Shown piece after piece: positions 51,981 to 62,431 of a DNA stretch of 62,431 nucleotides. Each line of letters opens with the position of its first letter. Position 1 is the stretch's first letter. The notes beneath the pieces are model-generated. The model saw only the letters and a program-made list of their open reading frames with translations, did not search any database and was not told the DNA's origin. Both the position numbers and the translations under genes were made by a program. Source of the DNA: Acanthamoeba lenticulata (Eukaryota; Discosea; Longamoebia; Acanthamoebidae); the NCBI GenBank assembly GCA_002179805.1, contig NAVB01000244.1:1-62431 (forward strand). Reading direction: 5' to 3'.

Positions 51981-54900
51981 ATGGCGGACGAGGAGGATCT
52001 CTACGCGGGCCCGCTTTCAGAACGCGTCCAGAGCAAGAACTGGAAGGTTAGGCGGGCCGCTTATGAGGAGCTGCAGCAGAAGTTCAAAGAAGCAACCGAT
52101 AATGGCATCTTTGATGAATATGGTATTAATCTCTCTTGCACTGTGAGCTAACTCGAGATTCTCATGCATGCTTAATTTCATGTTCCAGCCCCCAAATTCA
52201 AGAAGATTATCGAGGATAAGAACGCCTCGGCCCAAGAGAAGGGACTTGAGGCCCTGCTCACGTGGATCGACCGAGCTGAAAATCCCACAAAGTACTTACG
52301 ATGTCCTACCTAACTTACAGGGCCATGCTGCGATGGCTAACATGCACACGCCTCACCAGATTGAACGGCTTGTGCCCAGTCCTGGCGGTGAACTGTTTTG
52401 GAGGAAGGTCGAACACCGTGCAGAAAGCAATCGAAGCGCTGCTTCTCTTCATTGAGGTCGATAAATCAGGCGAGGTCGTCATCGTACGTGCTCATCTTCT
52501 ACTTCTCGGCAGCATGCTTGCCTCACCAACATGGCATTGCGCTCTGCACAGACGGGTCTGCTTCCCGAATGCTTCAGCAAGCAATGGAAGATCAGCTCCA
52601 CAGCCATCTCCACCATCGCGCTCGCCCTCAAGACATTTGGCAGCAAGCACGTTCCACTGAAGCCTATCCTCAAGGAGGCGCCCAAGATGTTTGAGGACAG
52701 CAACGCCAAAGTGCGCGAGGAAGCGCAGAAGCTGATGATCGAGATGTACCGCTGGGCCGGCGCGGCACTCAAGCCCACTGTTGACACGCTGCGACCTGCG
52801 CAAGCCAAGGACCTCAACACAGCCTTTGAGGCCCTGCCCGCCACCAAAGCCGTTCCCGAGAAGCGTCTGCGCTGCGAGCAGCCGCAGGACGACGAGGAGG
52901 AGGCGCCTGCCGGCCGTGCCTCGGGCGGCGGTGGCGGGGGTGAGGACGAAGAGGAGGAAGGTGGCGGTATGGATGCCTACGAGCTGGCGGAGCCCGTTGA
53001 TATCCTATCCAAGATGCCCGGCGACTGGTTTGACAAAGTAGTACGTGTGCCACGACGCCTTCTGCATTCTTCTCATTTTAGGACTTGACTTTCTCACATG
53101 TGGGCGTTGGCTCTTGTGTAAAGGCTTCGCCGAAGTGGAAGGAGAGGAACGAGCAGATGAACCTACTTCTCTCCCTCCTCAACACGCCGCGCTTGCAGCC
53201 GGGTGACTACCGCGAACTTAGCAAGACGCTGAAGAAGGTGCCCTTATGTCCCCAGTCTTGAGTTCCTCGCTTGATTGCGACACTTAACACTTGGCGCTTT
53301 GACACACAGATCATCGATAAAGATGCCAACGTGACGGTAGTGATGAAGGCCGCCCAGGCTGCGGGCCTTTTGGCCAAGGGCCTGCGCCAGGCTTATTCGG
53401 CCGACGCCAAGTATCTGGTGTCTACGCTCCTGGCCAAGTTCAAGGAAAAGAAGGCCAACGTGGTGACCGCCATTCACGAGGCCCTCGACAACATGATGGA
53501 CACCTGCTTCTCATTGGTGGACTTGGCCGAGGACTTGCCGGCTGCAGCTGACTCTAAGACCCCGCCTGGCCGCGAGCAGACTCTGGTGTTTGTCCTTCGC
53601 TTCATCGGCAAGTCGAAGCGTGCTGCTGTGGGTCAGGCCATCAAGCTGTTGGCCCCTATCCTGCTCAAGGCCATGGACGATAGCACGCCCGAGGTCCGTG
53701 AGGCGGCCTACAAGGCCTTTGGTGCGCTGGTGGGCAAGGTTGGCGAGCGTCCGATGTCACCTTACCTCACCAAGCTCGACGGCATCAAGGAGAAGAAGGT
53801 CAAGGAGAACTATCCCGAGAAGATCTTCACTGGCACTCTCAACCTCAACCCGCAGGCTGCCAAGCCCGCCGCCTCAGCTGGCGCTGCTGGTGCCAGCAAG
53901 GCCCAGCCCAAGAAGCCGGCTGCGGCCGCAGGTGCTAAGCCCGCCGCTGCCTCGGGTGCACCGAAGAAGCCAGCGCCTGCGGCTGCTGCCTCTGGCAGGA
54001 CAGCCCCCGCCGCTCAGCCGCCCAAACCGGCCGTTCAGGCCGCGGCTACCACGACGACCAAGCCCTCCGCCTCCCCCGCCGCTGTTCCGGCTGCTGCTGC
54101 TCCGACGCCCAAGCCCGTTGCTGCGGCACCCAAACCCAAGCCGAAGCCGAAACCGAGCGTCCCCGCGGAGCTGCCTCTCATCACACAGGAGGAGGCCATG
54201 GAAAAGGCCAAGGCCGTGCTTCCTGAGACCACAATTCCCCTGCTCGAGGATGCCCAGTGGAAGAACCGCATCACAGGTGAGGTCCCTCACTCTTACTCCC
54301 AAAATGATTTAGGCTCATGTCGTTATTGTGCACGTTTGTATCCAGGCATGGAGGAGCTCACTACGCAGATGGACAAGCTGTTGGAGAAGGACGATGCGCT
54401 CATGGTGCAGGTCATCCTCCGGCTCGTCGAGCAAAAGCCCGGCTTCAAGGACGCCAACTTCCAGGTGATGCAGAAGGTGCTTCTCACGGTGACGCGGCTC
54501 GCCAAGTCGCAGTTTTTCACCAAGTCGATGGCTGAGCTCGTTCTTGCGAGTACGTAGCCGATTGGATTTTTCAACTTGTCTTGGCACAGCCGCCTGACCA
54601 GTGTGGTGTCCGCGCAGTGCTGGTGGACAAGATCGCCGACATCAAGTTGAGGAACGTCGCACTCGAATCCCTGAACGGCGTAGTCGAAGCGGTCGGCTTG
54701 GACTTCGTGTTGCGCGAGGTCTACAAGCACGCTACGGAGAACAAGAACCCCAAGGCGGCCAACGAGGTCCTCGGCTGGATCAACTCAGCTATCGAGGACT
54801 TTGGCATTCAGGGCCCGCCGGCTCCCGTGGACGTCAAGGCGCTCGTCGATTTTATCAAGAGCATGTTGGAGCACAGCAACGCCATGGTGCGCTCGTCCGC

Positions 54901-57900
54901 GACCAAGGCCGTGACCAAGGTGTTCACTTTTGTGGGCGAGTCCATCCGCGAGCATCTGAGCGACGTCAAACCCGCGCTCATGACCACCATCGACAAGGAG
55001 TTTGCCAAATACGCCAACGCCAAGCCCGATCCACCCACCAAGTTTTACCGCGTGCGCGAGGCCATCGTCCCAGAGGACGACACTGCTGAGGAGCCCGAGC
55101 CCGAGCCCGAGCCGACTCCCGTCGTCGAGGAGGCTCGCCCCGCTCCCATGGCTGAGGCCAAGCCTGCCGCCGCGGCCGCTCCGACCAGCAGAACAACCAA
55201 AGCTCGTACTCCGGCCCCTGCGCCGGTCGTGGACGATGGGTGGGTTGAGGGCGCCGTGGACGAGTATGAGGACGAGGAGGCCAACGCGCCGCCGGCGCGT
55301 GCCGATGTGAGCGCCCTCCTGACTCCACAGCTCTATGCTGAGTTGGCCAACCCCAAGGACTGGAAGCTGCGCAAGGAGGCGCTGGACAAGATCCGCCGGA
55401 TTCTGAGCGAGGCCAACATGAGCATCCAGGCCAACTGCCTCGGCACGCTCATGCCTAAGCTCAACGCGCGGCTCAAGGACACCAACAAGAACCTGGTTCT
55501 CTACACGGTCAAGCTCCTGGGCATACTGGCCACTGCCGTCGGGCGCGACATTGAAGCTCAGATGAAGAGCACCATTCCGCTCGTGCTCGCCAACTACACC
55601 GACCAGAAGCAGACCATGCGTGATACGGTTTCCAAGACTCTCGACCAGTGGGCTACCGAGGTCGGTGCCGACGCCTTTGTCCCCTTCTTCCCGCCGGCCA
55701 TCACGGTCGAGAGCTCGTCGGCCCGCAAGGACGCTCTCGCCTGGCTCGTCGCGCACCAGCAGGAGCTCGGTATGGTTCTCTTTATTATTCTCTTTATTTT
55801 TATTGTTTTATTTGAACTAACCAGTGCTTTGTGCCCCACAGGCAAATCGCCGGACCTGCGCGTGTTGCTCAAGCCGGCTGTGACTGCGCTGCAGGACAAG
55901 ATCAAGGACGTGCGGGACTTGGCTGAGGAACTTCTGATGTTCCTGTTTGCCCGCGTCGACATCGAATCTATCCGTGCGGTGGCCAAGGAGATCCAGCAGG
56001 CTGCGTTCAGGCAGCAGGTGGTTGCCCTAGCCAAGAAGGCCCGCGGCAGCGCTGGCAGCAGCGCCAGCAGCACCACCTCGTCCAACGACGGCAGCGAGAA
56101 GAGCATGGCCTCTACGACTTCTTCGTCGTCGTCGCTGTCGACCCGCAGCACGGGTTCCGTCACGCCCGGTTCAACGTCCAAAAGCCGTCCGGCTACGGCC
56201 ACCAAGCCCGCGCCGTCGCCTGCCAGCAGCACCAATGGTGTGGCCACCCGCCGCACGTCGAGCCCGACTTCGAGCACTGTGGGCGCGAGCCGCGGTGCGG
56301 GGCCGCAGCCGGCCCTGGTGGCTAACGAGGACAAGGCCAAGCGCCAGCGCCAGGACGATAACATCACGGAGGAGGCGCGCGGGTGGAGCTTCAAGGCCCC
56401 GCGGCCAGAGCACGCACAGCATCTGCAGCAGCAGGCCCGGCCCTATGTGAGCGAGGGCCTGTATGCCAAGCTGTTCTCCAAGGATTTCCGCAAGCACCGT
56501 GAGGCCCTGCAGGAGCTCACGGCGGCCGTCGATGAGCTGCCCGAGGCCGCCTGCCAAAACGCCGACCTGCTGCTCAAGTGGGCTTCGCTGCGGCTGTTTG
56601 ACGCCAACACGTCGACGCAGTCCAAGACGCTGGCCTTCCTCGAGCACCTGTTTGGCGCCTTGGACACGAACGACTACCGCCTCACCGACTATGAGGCCGG
56701 CATCATCCTGCCCGTCCTGCTCGAGTGCCTGGGCCAGGGCGAGGCCATGCAGGAGGCCATCAGTGCCCTGCTGCGAGTCGTGCCCCGCGTCTACCCGGCT
56801 TCGAAGTTCTTCGGCTTTTTGCTCAACACGGGCCTGCTGGGCTCCAAGTCGCCCCGCACGCGCACCGAGTGCCTCGAGCAGATGGCCGCCCTTCTCCGCA
56901 AGCAGGGCCTCACCGTGTGCCCCAACCCGTCGGTAGCCTTCCCGCACATCGTCCAGTTTGTGACGGACAAGGTGGCCGCCGTGCGCAACGCCGCGCTGGC
57001 CATCATCCAGCAGGCCCACCTCCACGTCGGCGACGACCTGTGGCTCTACACAGGCTCCCTCAACGACACCCAGCGCGCCCTCATCAACCAGAAGATGGGC
57101 AGCGACTCGCCGCTTCGGCCTGCCTCGGCTTTGGCCTCTTCGTCCTCGGCTGTCGTCCCGCCTTCGTCGTCGGCCCTCAAGAAGGTCATTCAAGAGTCCT
57201 CGGCAACGACCTCGTCGCCTTCTGTGCCAACCAAGGCCAGGTCTTCGTCCGGCTCGTCCTCGGCCTCGTCTACTGGGTCGCTTGGCTCGAGCAAGAGCGC
57301 CATCAGCTCCCGTGCGGCCGCTGCCGCGTCGGTCACCAGCCGCGCCGCGGCGACCAGCCGCTCCAAGCCATCCAGCGAGGATGGTTCTTCTTCTGCCGCT
57401 GTGCCGGCGCCGCAGAGCTTCAGCCTTGAGCTGGATAAGCTGACGGTCAACAAGTCAGCGAGCAACGGTGCCAAGACAGTCGTCCCGACCCTCGTGCCCA
57501 CGTCGACCTCGTCGACCTCGCTGGCCGCCCCGACGCCGTCCCTCTCGGCGCGCCTCTTGTCTCGCACTGCCGCCTTTGCTGCGGAGCAGTCCACTTCGGC
57601 TTCGACCTCGACCACGTCGTCCACGACGACGACAGCGAGCAACGTGATGATCGAGGCCTGGATCCAGGGCCTCGAGAGCGCCGACGTTGACCGTATGATT
57701 GGAGTGTGCAAGGCCATCCTCGAGAAGCTGGCGGAGGGCGCGACGCCGTTCGTCGCCGGCGCGAGCGACGGCCTCGTCAAGGCCCTTGCGGGCCTGCTCG
57801 GCTCCACGCTGCGCCAGCGCGATTTTGCTGTTGACCGCAACCGTGAGTTCAAGTACTTTGTCAACGTCATCTTCAAGCTCTTTTCCCAGCAGACCGTGGC

Positions 57901-59320
57901 CGTGGGCGTCGGCCGCGACGCCAGCAAGTGCGTCCTCCAGGCCCTCATGCTGGCCTTTGTCGACCCGCTGGTCATCCCGCGCTCCGAGGCCGACACGGCC
58001 AACAACCTGTACAAGGGCATCCAGTTGGCCACCATGAAGGTCCTGCGTAACACCGACCAGACGGCCGTCTTCACCACCTTGCTCGAGATGCTTGACGAGG
58101 TCCTAAGGAGCGGCCCCGAGTCGTCGGCGTCGGCCGCGATGCCCAAGGGCTTTGCCGAAGTGCTCGTCAAGGCCCTGGCCATCGCCACCCAGCACGTCCG
58201 GGAGACCATTGACGACCTCAATCTGGACCAGGTCTTCCACGACCTCAACGCCTTCCTCGAGGCCCACTACGCCTGCAGCCGCGATGAGTCGGCCGCCGGT
58301 GACACCTCAGCCCGGGCCAAGCTGCGCCAGGAGTGCGTGCGCCTGTGCCAGGCCGCCGTCAAGGAGATTGTCACCATCAAGGGCCGGGCTGACGTCAGCC
58401 GCCACCTCACGTTGGTGCCCGTCGCCCGATACCCGACCCCTGTGGTCGTGCGCGTCATCAACAAGGTCCTCAAGGAGGCCTTTGGCCCGGCCGGCGCCGC
58501 CATCACCGCCAACGACGTGCCCTCTTCCGCTGCGGCCGACCAGCAGCTCGCCGATGGCGAGGAGGCCGACCCTCAACTCGCCGCCAAGATCGAGCTCAGG
58601 GACATCATTAAGCGACTCTCCTCCACTGACCGTCAGCAGGGCATTCAGGTGCGGCGTACTCTTCATTTTAATATTTACTTATTGTATTTTTATTGCCGAA
58701 AATCCTTGTTAATTTTTTAATTTTTCTATTTCAATTAGGATTTGCACAACTTCAAGAACAAGCACCCGAACATCGACATCCAGCCTTACCTGGCGACGGC
58801 CTCGACGCAGTTCCAGGCTTATGTGCGACGCGCAATGATGGCGGTTGAGGAGAAGGAGAACTTGACCCCCGCCCGGCCCGACAATGCGCAGCTGCCGTCC
58901 TCGACTGGGGCCTCGGCTTCCACCGCGATGTCGTCCTCGTCGTCAGAGGACGTGTACATGGACAAGCTCCGGGCGCTCCAGAAGCGCTACGGCCAGAAGA
59001 CGGGCGCCGCTGCCGCCACCGGCACCAAGGGCGCCGCCTCGGCTGTCCTCACCTCCTCGACCGACTCGACGTCCTCGCTCGGGGCCACCGCCAAGTCTGG
59101 CGCCTCTGCTGTTAGCAGTGGGGCGACGTCGATTCAGGACCTGCGGCTGCGGCTCAACACAGTCACAAGCACAGGCGCCGCCGCCACCGCCGCTGCCCCG
59201 TTGTCGTCGTCAGCGACGTCAGCGTCGGCCTCGTTGGTGTCGTCTTCTTCGTCGGTTGATCCGGTGCTCGCGCTCAAGGAGCGTTTGGCTCGTATCAAGC
59301 AGCAAGTTAGTTCAACCTAA
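51981..59320 (+). CDS. CKAP5: XMAP215/Dis1/CKAP5 microtubule polymerase (TOG-domain protein)
   Basis: A very large gene (over 2,000 residues) with short introns early and one long exon (about 54.6-58.6 kb, split by one intron near 55.78 kb). TOG1 begins GPLSERVQSKNWKVRRAAYE. TOG1's end and linker match CKAP5 (LKPILKEAPKMFEDSNAKVR; EIYRW-like IEMYRWAGAALKPT; VDILSKMPGDWFDKV). TOG2 has ERNEQMNLLLSLLNTPRLQP and STLLAKFKEKKANVV. Later TOG arrays have PKDWKLRKEALDKIRRIL, LYAKLFSKDFRKHREALQEL and MIGVCKAILEKLAEGATPFV. Ala/Pro/Lys and Ser-rich basic linkers separate them. The end ALKERLARIKQQ is the C-terminal conserved motif of the family. It binds tubulin, adds it to microtubule plus ends and works at centrosomes/MTOC. 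After KQQ there is a strong donor (GTTAGT, 59306) and an AT-rich stretch ending CTTCTTGTAG (59430), so an extra exon to a TGA at 59551 may replace the VSST end. Confidence 0.92.
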
Positions 59321-59657
59321 GTGAGTGACAAACACGTGTTTAACAAGTATGAAATAAAAAGATAACATTAAATCAAGTTTTCTATTTGGGTTAAAAGAAC
59401 AGGATTTCATTGGTCTATTTCTTCTTGTAGACACGTCCTGCAGAACACCCAAAGCAGCTCGGGGCAGTTCAGAAGAAAAGCGATCGAGCATCTGGCCGAG
59501 TTCATGAGGCCTGCCCAACCGGGCCCTGCCCTCCCGGGGATCACACAGGTTGAAGTACAGCGCTGGACCGCCCACCTTGTTCAAAACAATTCCTGATTTT
59601 TAGAACACACCAAAGAAGCGCAACACAAGAGCACAAACGCCCATACACAAGACAACA
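59321..59657. other. Intergenic, or last intron and exon of the CKAP5-like gene
   Basis: 59306-59430 looks like an intron (GTTAGT donor, AT-rich body, polypyrimidine tract and TAG). 59431-59553 stays open in phase 0 as a basic, Pro/Gly-rich tail (TRPAEHPKQLGAVQKKSD...). Beyond that I see nothing. Confidence 0.4.
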
Positions 59658-60182
59658 ATGTACCAGCGCAGAAGCACAAGCAGCATCGCCCGCCTCATCG
59701 TCAACGACGTGCGAGGTCTGCAGGCGTCTCAGCGAGGCGCAGGGGCGTCCATCTTGATGGCAACACGGTCCGCACATTCGCACGACCAGCGAAGCCAGGA
59801 CCCCGACAACCCAGAGGCCAGCATGGCCTATACTGAGAAGCAGAAGAAGCTCAACCTAGAGGGTACGTCTATCCTTCTTGTTACCGGAGGTGGACGGCTT
59901 GTATTGAACTTCTTGAACCACACACAGGCAAGACCGTTTCGGACATCAAGGACGCGCCGCTGTGGAACACGCGACTGGCTTCGGACAGCGAGGCCATCGT
60001 CAAGGCCGATCGCACGCCAGATGAGTCCATCAGCGAAATGCAGGACTTCACCATTGCCACCATCGAGAAGCGCGAAGAGGTGGAGGACCTGGAAGATGAA
60101 GACATTGGTCCCAACGTCGACAAGTCGGATGAGGTCCTCTCCTTTGCCAGGGACGCGAAGGAGCTGCCCGCTGGCCCATAAA
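59658..60182 (+). CDS. Small protein with likely mitochondrial targeting sequence
   Basis: Two exons joined by a GTACGT...CACAG intron inside a Gly codon (KLNLEG|KTVSD). The N-terminal 40 residues are rich in Arg, Ser and Ala with no acidic residue before Asp17 (MYQRRSTSSIARLIV, QRGAGASILMATRSA), as in a mitochondrial presequence. The rest is acidic and hydrophilic (EKREEVEDLEDEDIGPNVDK). About 145 residues in all. I recognise no family. The targeting call is inference from composition. Confidence 0.65.
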
Positions 60183-60323
60183 CAGCATAAACGTAGGACA
60201 ACAAGGATGACGAAAATTCATATGAAATAAAATTTAAAAAAAAAACTAACTAAACAAAAACAAGTTCTATGATACGCCCTTCGTTGGAAGCAACTCTTTT
60301 CGACTTCAGGAGCGAAGGACTCA

Positions 60324-61880
60324 ATGGATTCGATTAGCCTACAAGAACGCTGGTCTATAAGCTCGCTGCTTGCTGACCTGCCATTGCCCGTGCTGTCGCA
60401 ACTACACTCTATGCTAGCGTCTATTGCTGAAGACCCACCCCCGCAGGAGAATACTGCGGCTGTTGGAGAGGCCTTGCTCAAAGCCGACCCAGCGAGCCTG
60501 GAACCTGCAATGCCCCTCCTGCGGTTCATGGGCTGGGACACTTCGTCCCTGGCCCGAGATGGCCACCTCTCCGTCCCGAACGACCCACGAACCCAACTGC
60601 TGCAGCTCATGCTGAAGGGCCATCTCAAGCTTCTCACACGAGGTCGCTTACCTGCAGCCACTCTTAACACAAGGAAGCGCAAGGGAAGCGAGCGCGCGGC
60701 CGAGCCCGCTCTGCCTTACGGCGGCATCTCCGACAGCGAGCTGGCAAGGCGGAGAGATGGTATAAAGTGTCAGCTCCAGGCTTTGGAGCACGCGATGACT
60801 GGGCGAGCACCAACACCGGTCTCTGCCGTGGATGCTGAGGCCAAGCGCCAGCGGAAGGATGAAGGTGCCGTTCGCTCGACGCCCCCGGGGGAGCCCCTTT
60901 CCTCACAAGAGCTGATTCAAATGATCGAAAATGCGCCCCCGCTTCCCTCGACCCTCTGCCCCCAGATCGCTGAGGCCGCTGCGGACATGCGAGCCAAAGC
61001 GATTGAATGCATCCGGCGCGGGTATGGCTAACGAGCAGCAGCTGAACTTCCTTCAACCGAGACTGACTGGCAAGGCTTGCCTGTGCCTGCCTAGGGGTGA
61101 CGTGAAGGAGGCGGTCAAGGACAATCCCTTAATCACCGGGCGCTGGCCTGGCTCGCGGGCACACGACCGGGCGCGCGAGATGACGCGCCCCAATTTCTAC
61201 GCCTACGCCCTGCTCGAGTGCCCAACTGGGGATGGCTCGCAGCTCGGCCTGGCCAACGTGTTTTATATTGGAAAGGGAACCCGCGGACGTGCTCTTCAGC
61301 ATGTGGTCGACGCGAGGCGGTACCAAGCCTCTGGTCAAAGAGAGGAGATCAATCGGCTTCTGGCTCAGGGCTTGCCCTGCAACCCTCAACCGGTGCGCAC
61401 CTTTCCCTTGGCCAAGTTGTTGCACCTTCGGGATGTCTCAGGTCTGGCTGTGTAGAAACTTGACCGCATTTGCGACATCTGGAGCTCGGGCGGAGGCGTG
61501 CTTGCCCTGCGCTTCGTCCGCAAGTGCACCAGTGAGGACGCGCTCAACTGGGAGAGCATCGCTATCGCTCGCCTCGGCAGTCAACTGACCAACCTCGTGG
61601 TCTGTGCTGTCCTCTTCATCATCTTTTGTTTTGTTCCTGGTTTGACGTTCAGCCGGGTCATGGCCCGGCCATGCAGAAAGGCCAGCGAGTGACCTGGCCG
61701 GAGGAGGTCCGCCGTTCGGCCGAAGATTCCTTCGAAGCTTCGCTGCTCGAGGCCATTGAGGAGTGGAAGCTTCTCACCGACTCGGGACGGGAGTCGTCCA
61801 CACAGATCGACACGGTGTGGGTCCAGCACTCGGACTACCTTGAGCTGGAGGCGTCGCTCAAGCGCAGCAGAGGCCAATGA
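60324..61880 (+). CDS. GIY-YIG (LEM-3/ANKLE1-like) nuclease with helical N-terminal domain
   Basis: My model has four exons (60324-61021, 61095-61392, 61456-61596, 61653-61880), 454 residues with all junctions in frame. The first ~100 residues are helical; the part ALLKADPASLEPAMPLLRFM then HLSVPNDPRTQLLQLML resembles a PUB/PUG domain, which would bind p97/VCP; this is tentative. A disordered linker follows. The second exon carries the nuclease core: NFYAYALLECP (GIY), VFYIGKGTRGRALQHV (YIG plus the catalytic Arg). The third gives NWESIAIARLG with the metal-binding Glu and LTNL. LEM-3/ANKLE1 enzymes cut branched or bridged DNA. If the first intron is not used, the first frame ends at 61031 and a second ATG at 61024 would start a separate gene, overlapping by 8 bases; the GTATGG donor, CTAAC-like branch site and CCTAG acceptor favour one gene. 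Confidence 0.75.
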
Positions 61881-61939
61881 ACGAGGAAGCAGCCATTTCC
61901 ATCGAAAAATAAATAAAATTTTATGTTATGGTCCTCAAC

Positions 61940-62431
61940 TCAAGAGCACAGCTCAGCATAGGCCGGGCACGTGAAGGAGCCTCGGAAGCCCGTAATGCTG
62001 ATCGTGCCCCCGCCGACGGGGCACGATTGCCAGGCCCCGCCGACATTGACCTGCAGCCTCCCGGACTGGCAGCGGAAGTCGTGGCAGGTGCTGCCCGCGT
62101 TGACCAAAAAAGACGTGAAGCTGAGCCACGACGCCACAACATGATCACGAAGAGATGAGAACAAAGAGATCGGGCGGTCGCTCGGCTGCCACGCGCAGGA
62201 GAACGCACCTGGAGGCCACGATGGTGGACTCGAAGCAGCGCGAGCTGGGTCCGTAGGACTCGCCCCAGTAGTTGATGGGCGGTTGGTTGTTCGGGTCCGT
62301 GCAAAGCGACGTCCGGTTGGTGTCCTGCATCCCCGTTGGGGTAAACACAAAAGAAAGAAAACAAAAAACAAAAAACAAAAAACAAAAAACAAAAAACAAA
62401 AAACAAAAAACAAAAAACAAAAAACAAAAAA
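61940..62431 (-). CDS. Leishmanolysin-like (M8) metallopeptidase, C-terminal part
   Basis: A minus-strand gene that runs off the right edge. Two exons are visible (62209-62324 and 61940-62120). They encode INYWGESYGPSSRCFESTIV, then across the junction VASSFTSFLVNAGSTCHDFR, CQSGRLQVNVGGAWQSCP and GTISITGFRGSFTCPAYAEL with a final CS and stop. The Cys spacing and the CPxYxELC ending are those of the C-terminal domain of gp63/leishmanolysin peptidases. The HExxH zinc site would lie upstream, outside the window. The family is secreted or surface-bound and degrades extracellular proteins. It is convergent with the GIY-YIG gene, 59 bases apart. The intron at the edge contains a microsatellite. Confidence 0.75.
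   Translation of the reverse strand, partial: FFVFCFLFFVFCFLFFVFCFLFFVFFLLCLPQRGCRTPTGRRFARTRTTNRPSTTGASPTDPARAASSPPSWPPGAFSCAWQPSDRPISLFSSLRDHVVASWLSFTSFLVNAGSTCHDFRCQSGRLQVNVGGAWQSCPVGGGTISITGFRGSFTCPAYAELCS
62361..62431 (-). repeat. (CAAAAAA)n microsatellite at the window edge
   Basis: About ten tandem copies of a 7-base unit (TTTTTTG on the minus strand) fill the last 71 bases, inside an intron of the leishmanolysin-like gene. It may extend past the edge. Confidence 0.95.

Noticed and set aside
54785..57193. Minus-strand frames of 323, 266 and 340 codons opposite the CKAP5-like gene
   Set aside because: Antisense shadows of helical Ala/Lys/Glu-rich TOG coding; the sense strand has clear homology throughout.
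59541..59783. Minus-strand 80-codon Cys-rich frame
   Set aside because: It overlaps the start of the small plus-strand gene, has no domain and no promoter-like sequence.

Overview
The window is nuclear DNA of a free-living amoebozoan, most likely Acanthamoeba or a close relative. The grounds are GC-rich coding sequence, many short GT-AG introns (often T- or TTTA-rich), dense gene packing on both strands, eukaryotic Pol III tRNA genes, and a protein set mixing a Dictyostelium-type cAMP-receptor-like GPCR, choice-of-anchor A (Jonah-type) surface proteins, Kelch, F-box and Rho modules and giant-virus-style ankyrin repeats. The species name is inference; there is no rRNA here to fix it.

Layout. 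1-8.9 kb: a His/Gln-rich protein, mitochondrial TIM23 and a large TBC Rab-GAP. 8.9-9.8 kb: a decayed protein kinase. 9.8-14.7 kb: a METTL21-type methyltransferase and an acidic unknown on the minus strand, a RING protein with a very long charged tail on the plus strand, and a small TATA-driven gene. 15-19.5 kb: an F-box/WD40 protein divergent from pantothenate synthetase, then a GST-like gene. 19.8-23.9 kb: a tandem pair of MFSD1-type transporters. 23.9-25.4 kb: an F-box-like plus ankyrin gene with 13 near-identical 27-residue repeats, then tRNA-Gln(CTG). 25.7-28.8 kb: one gene joining Kelch repeats, an F-box and a Rac-like GTPase. 28.95-34.6 kb: initiator tRNA-Met, then a PH-(charged linker)-RUN protein. 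34.7-39.1 kb: a small membrane protein, a secreted choice-of-anchor A protein, a small conserved-looking gene and a decayed partial copy of the choice-of-anchor gene. 39.2-48.6 kb: a phospholipase B/GDSL enzyme, a GPCR, a low-complexity protein, an SLC52-type transporter and a small minus-strand gene. 48.9-51.6 kb: a CRYZL1-type oxidoreductase, a tRNA-like gene with anticodon ACA and maleylacetoacetate isomerase. 52-59.6 kb: a CKAP5/XMAP215 microtubule polymerase. 59.7-62.4 kb: a small possibly mitochondrial protein, a GIY-YIG nuclease with an unusual N-terminal domain, and the 3' end of a leishmanolysin-type peptidase.

The genes do not form one pathway. Recurrent themes are small-GTPase and membrane-traffic control (TBC, RUN, Rac fusion), ubiquitin-ligase adaptors (three F-box or F-box-like proteins and a RING protein) and surface or secreted proteins. 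The most unusual item is the Kelch-F-box-Rac protein. Its GTPase has Pro where catalytic Gln61 of Rac should be, and ends in a CLLS prenylation box. Gene models were spliced by eye, so exon ends are predictions.
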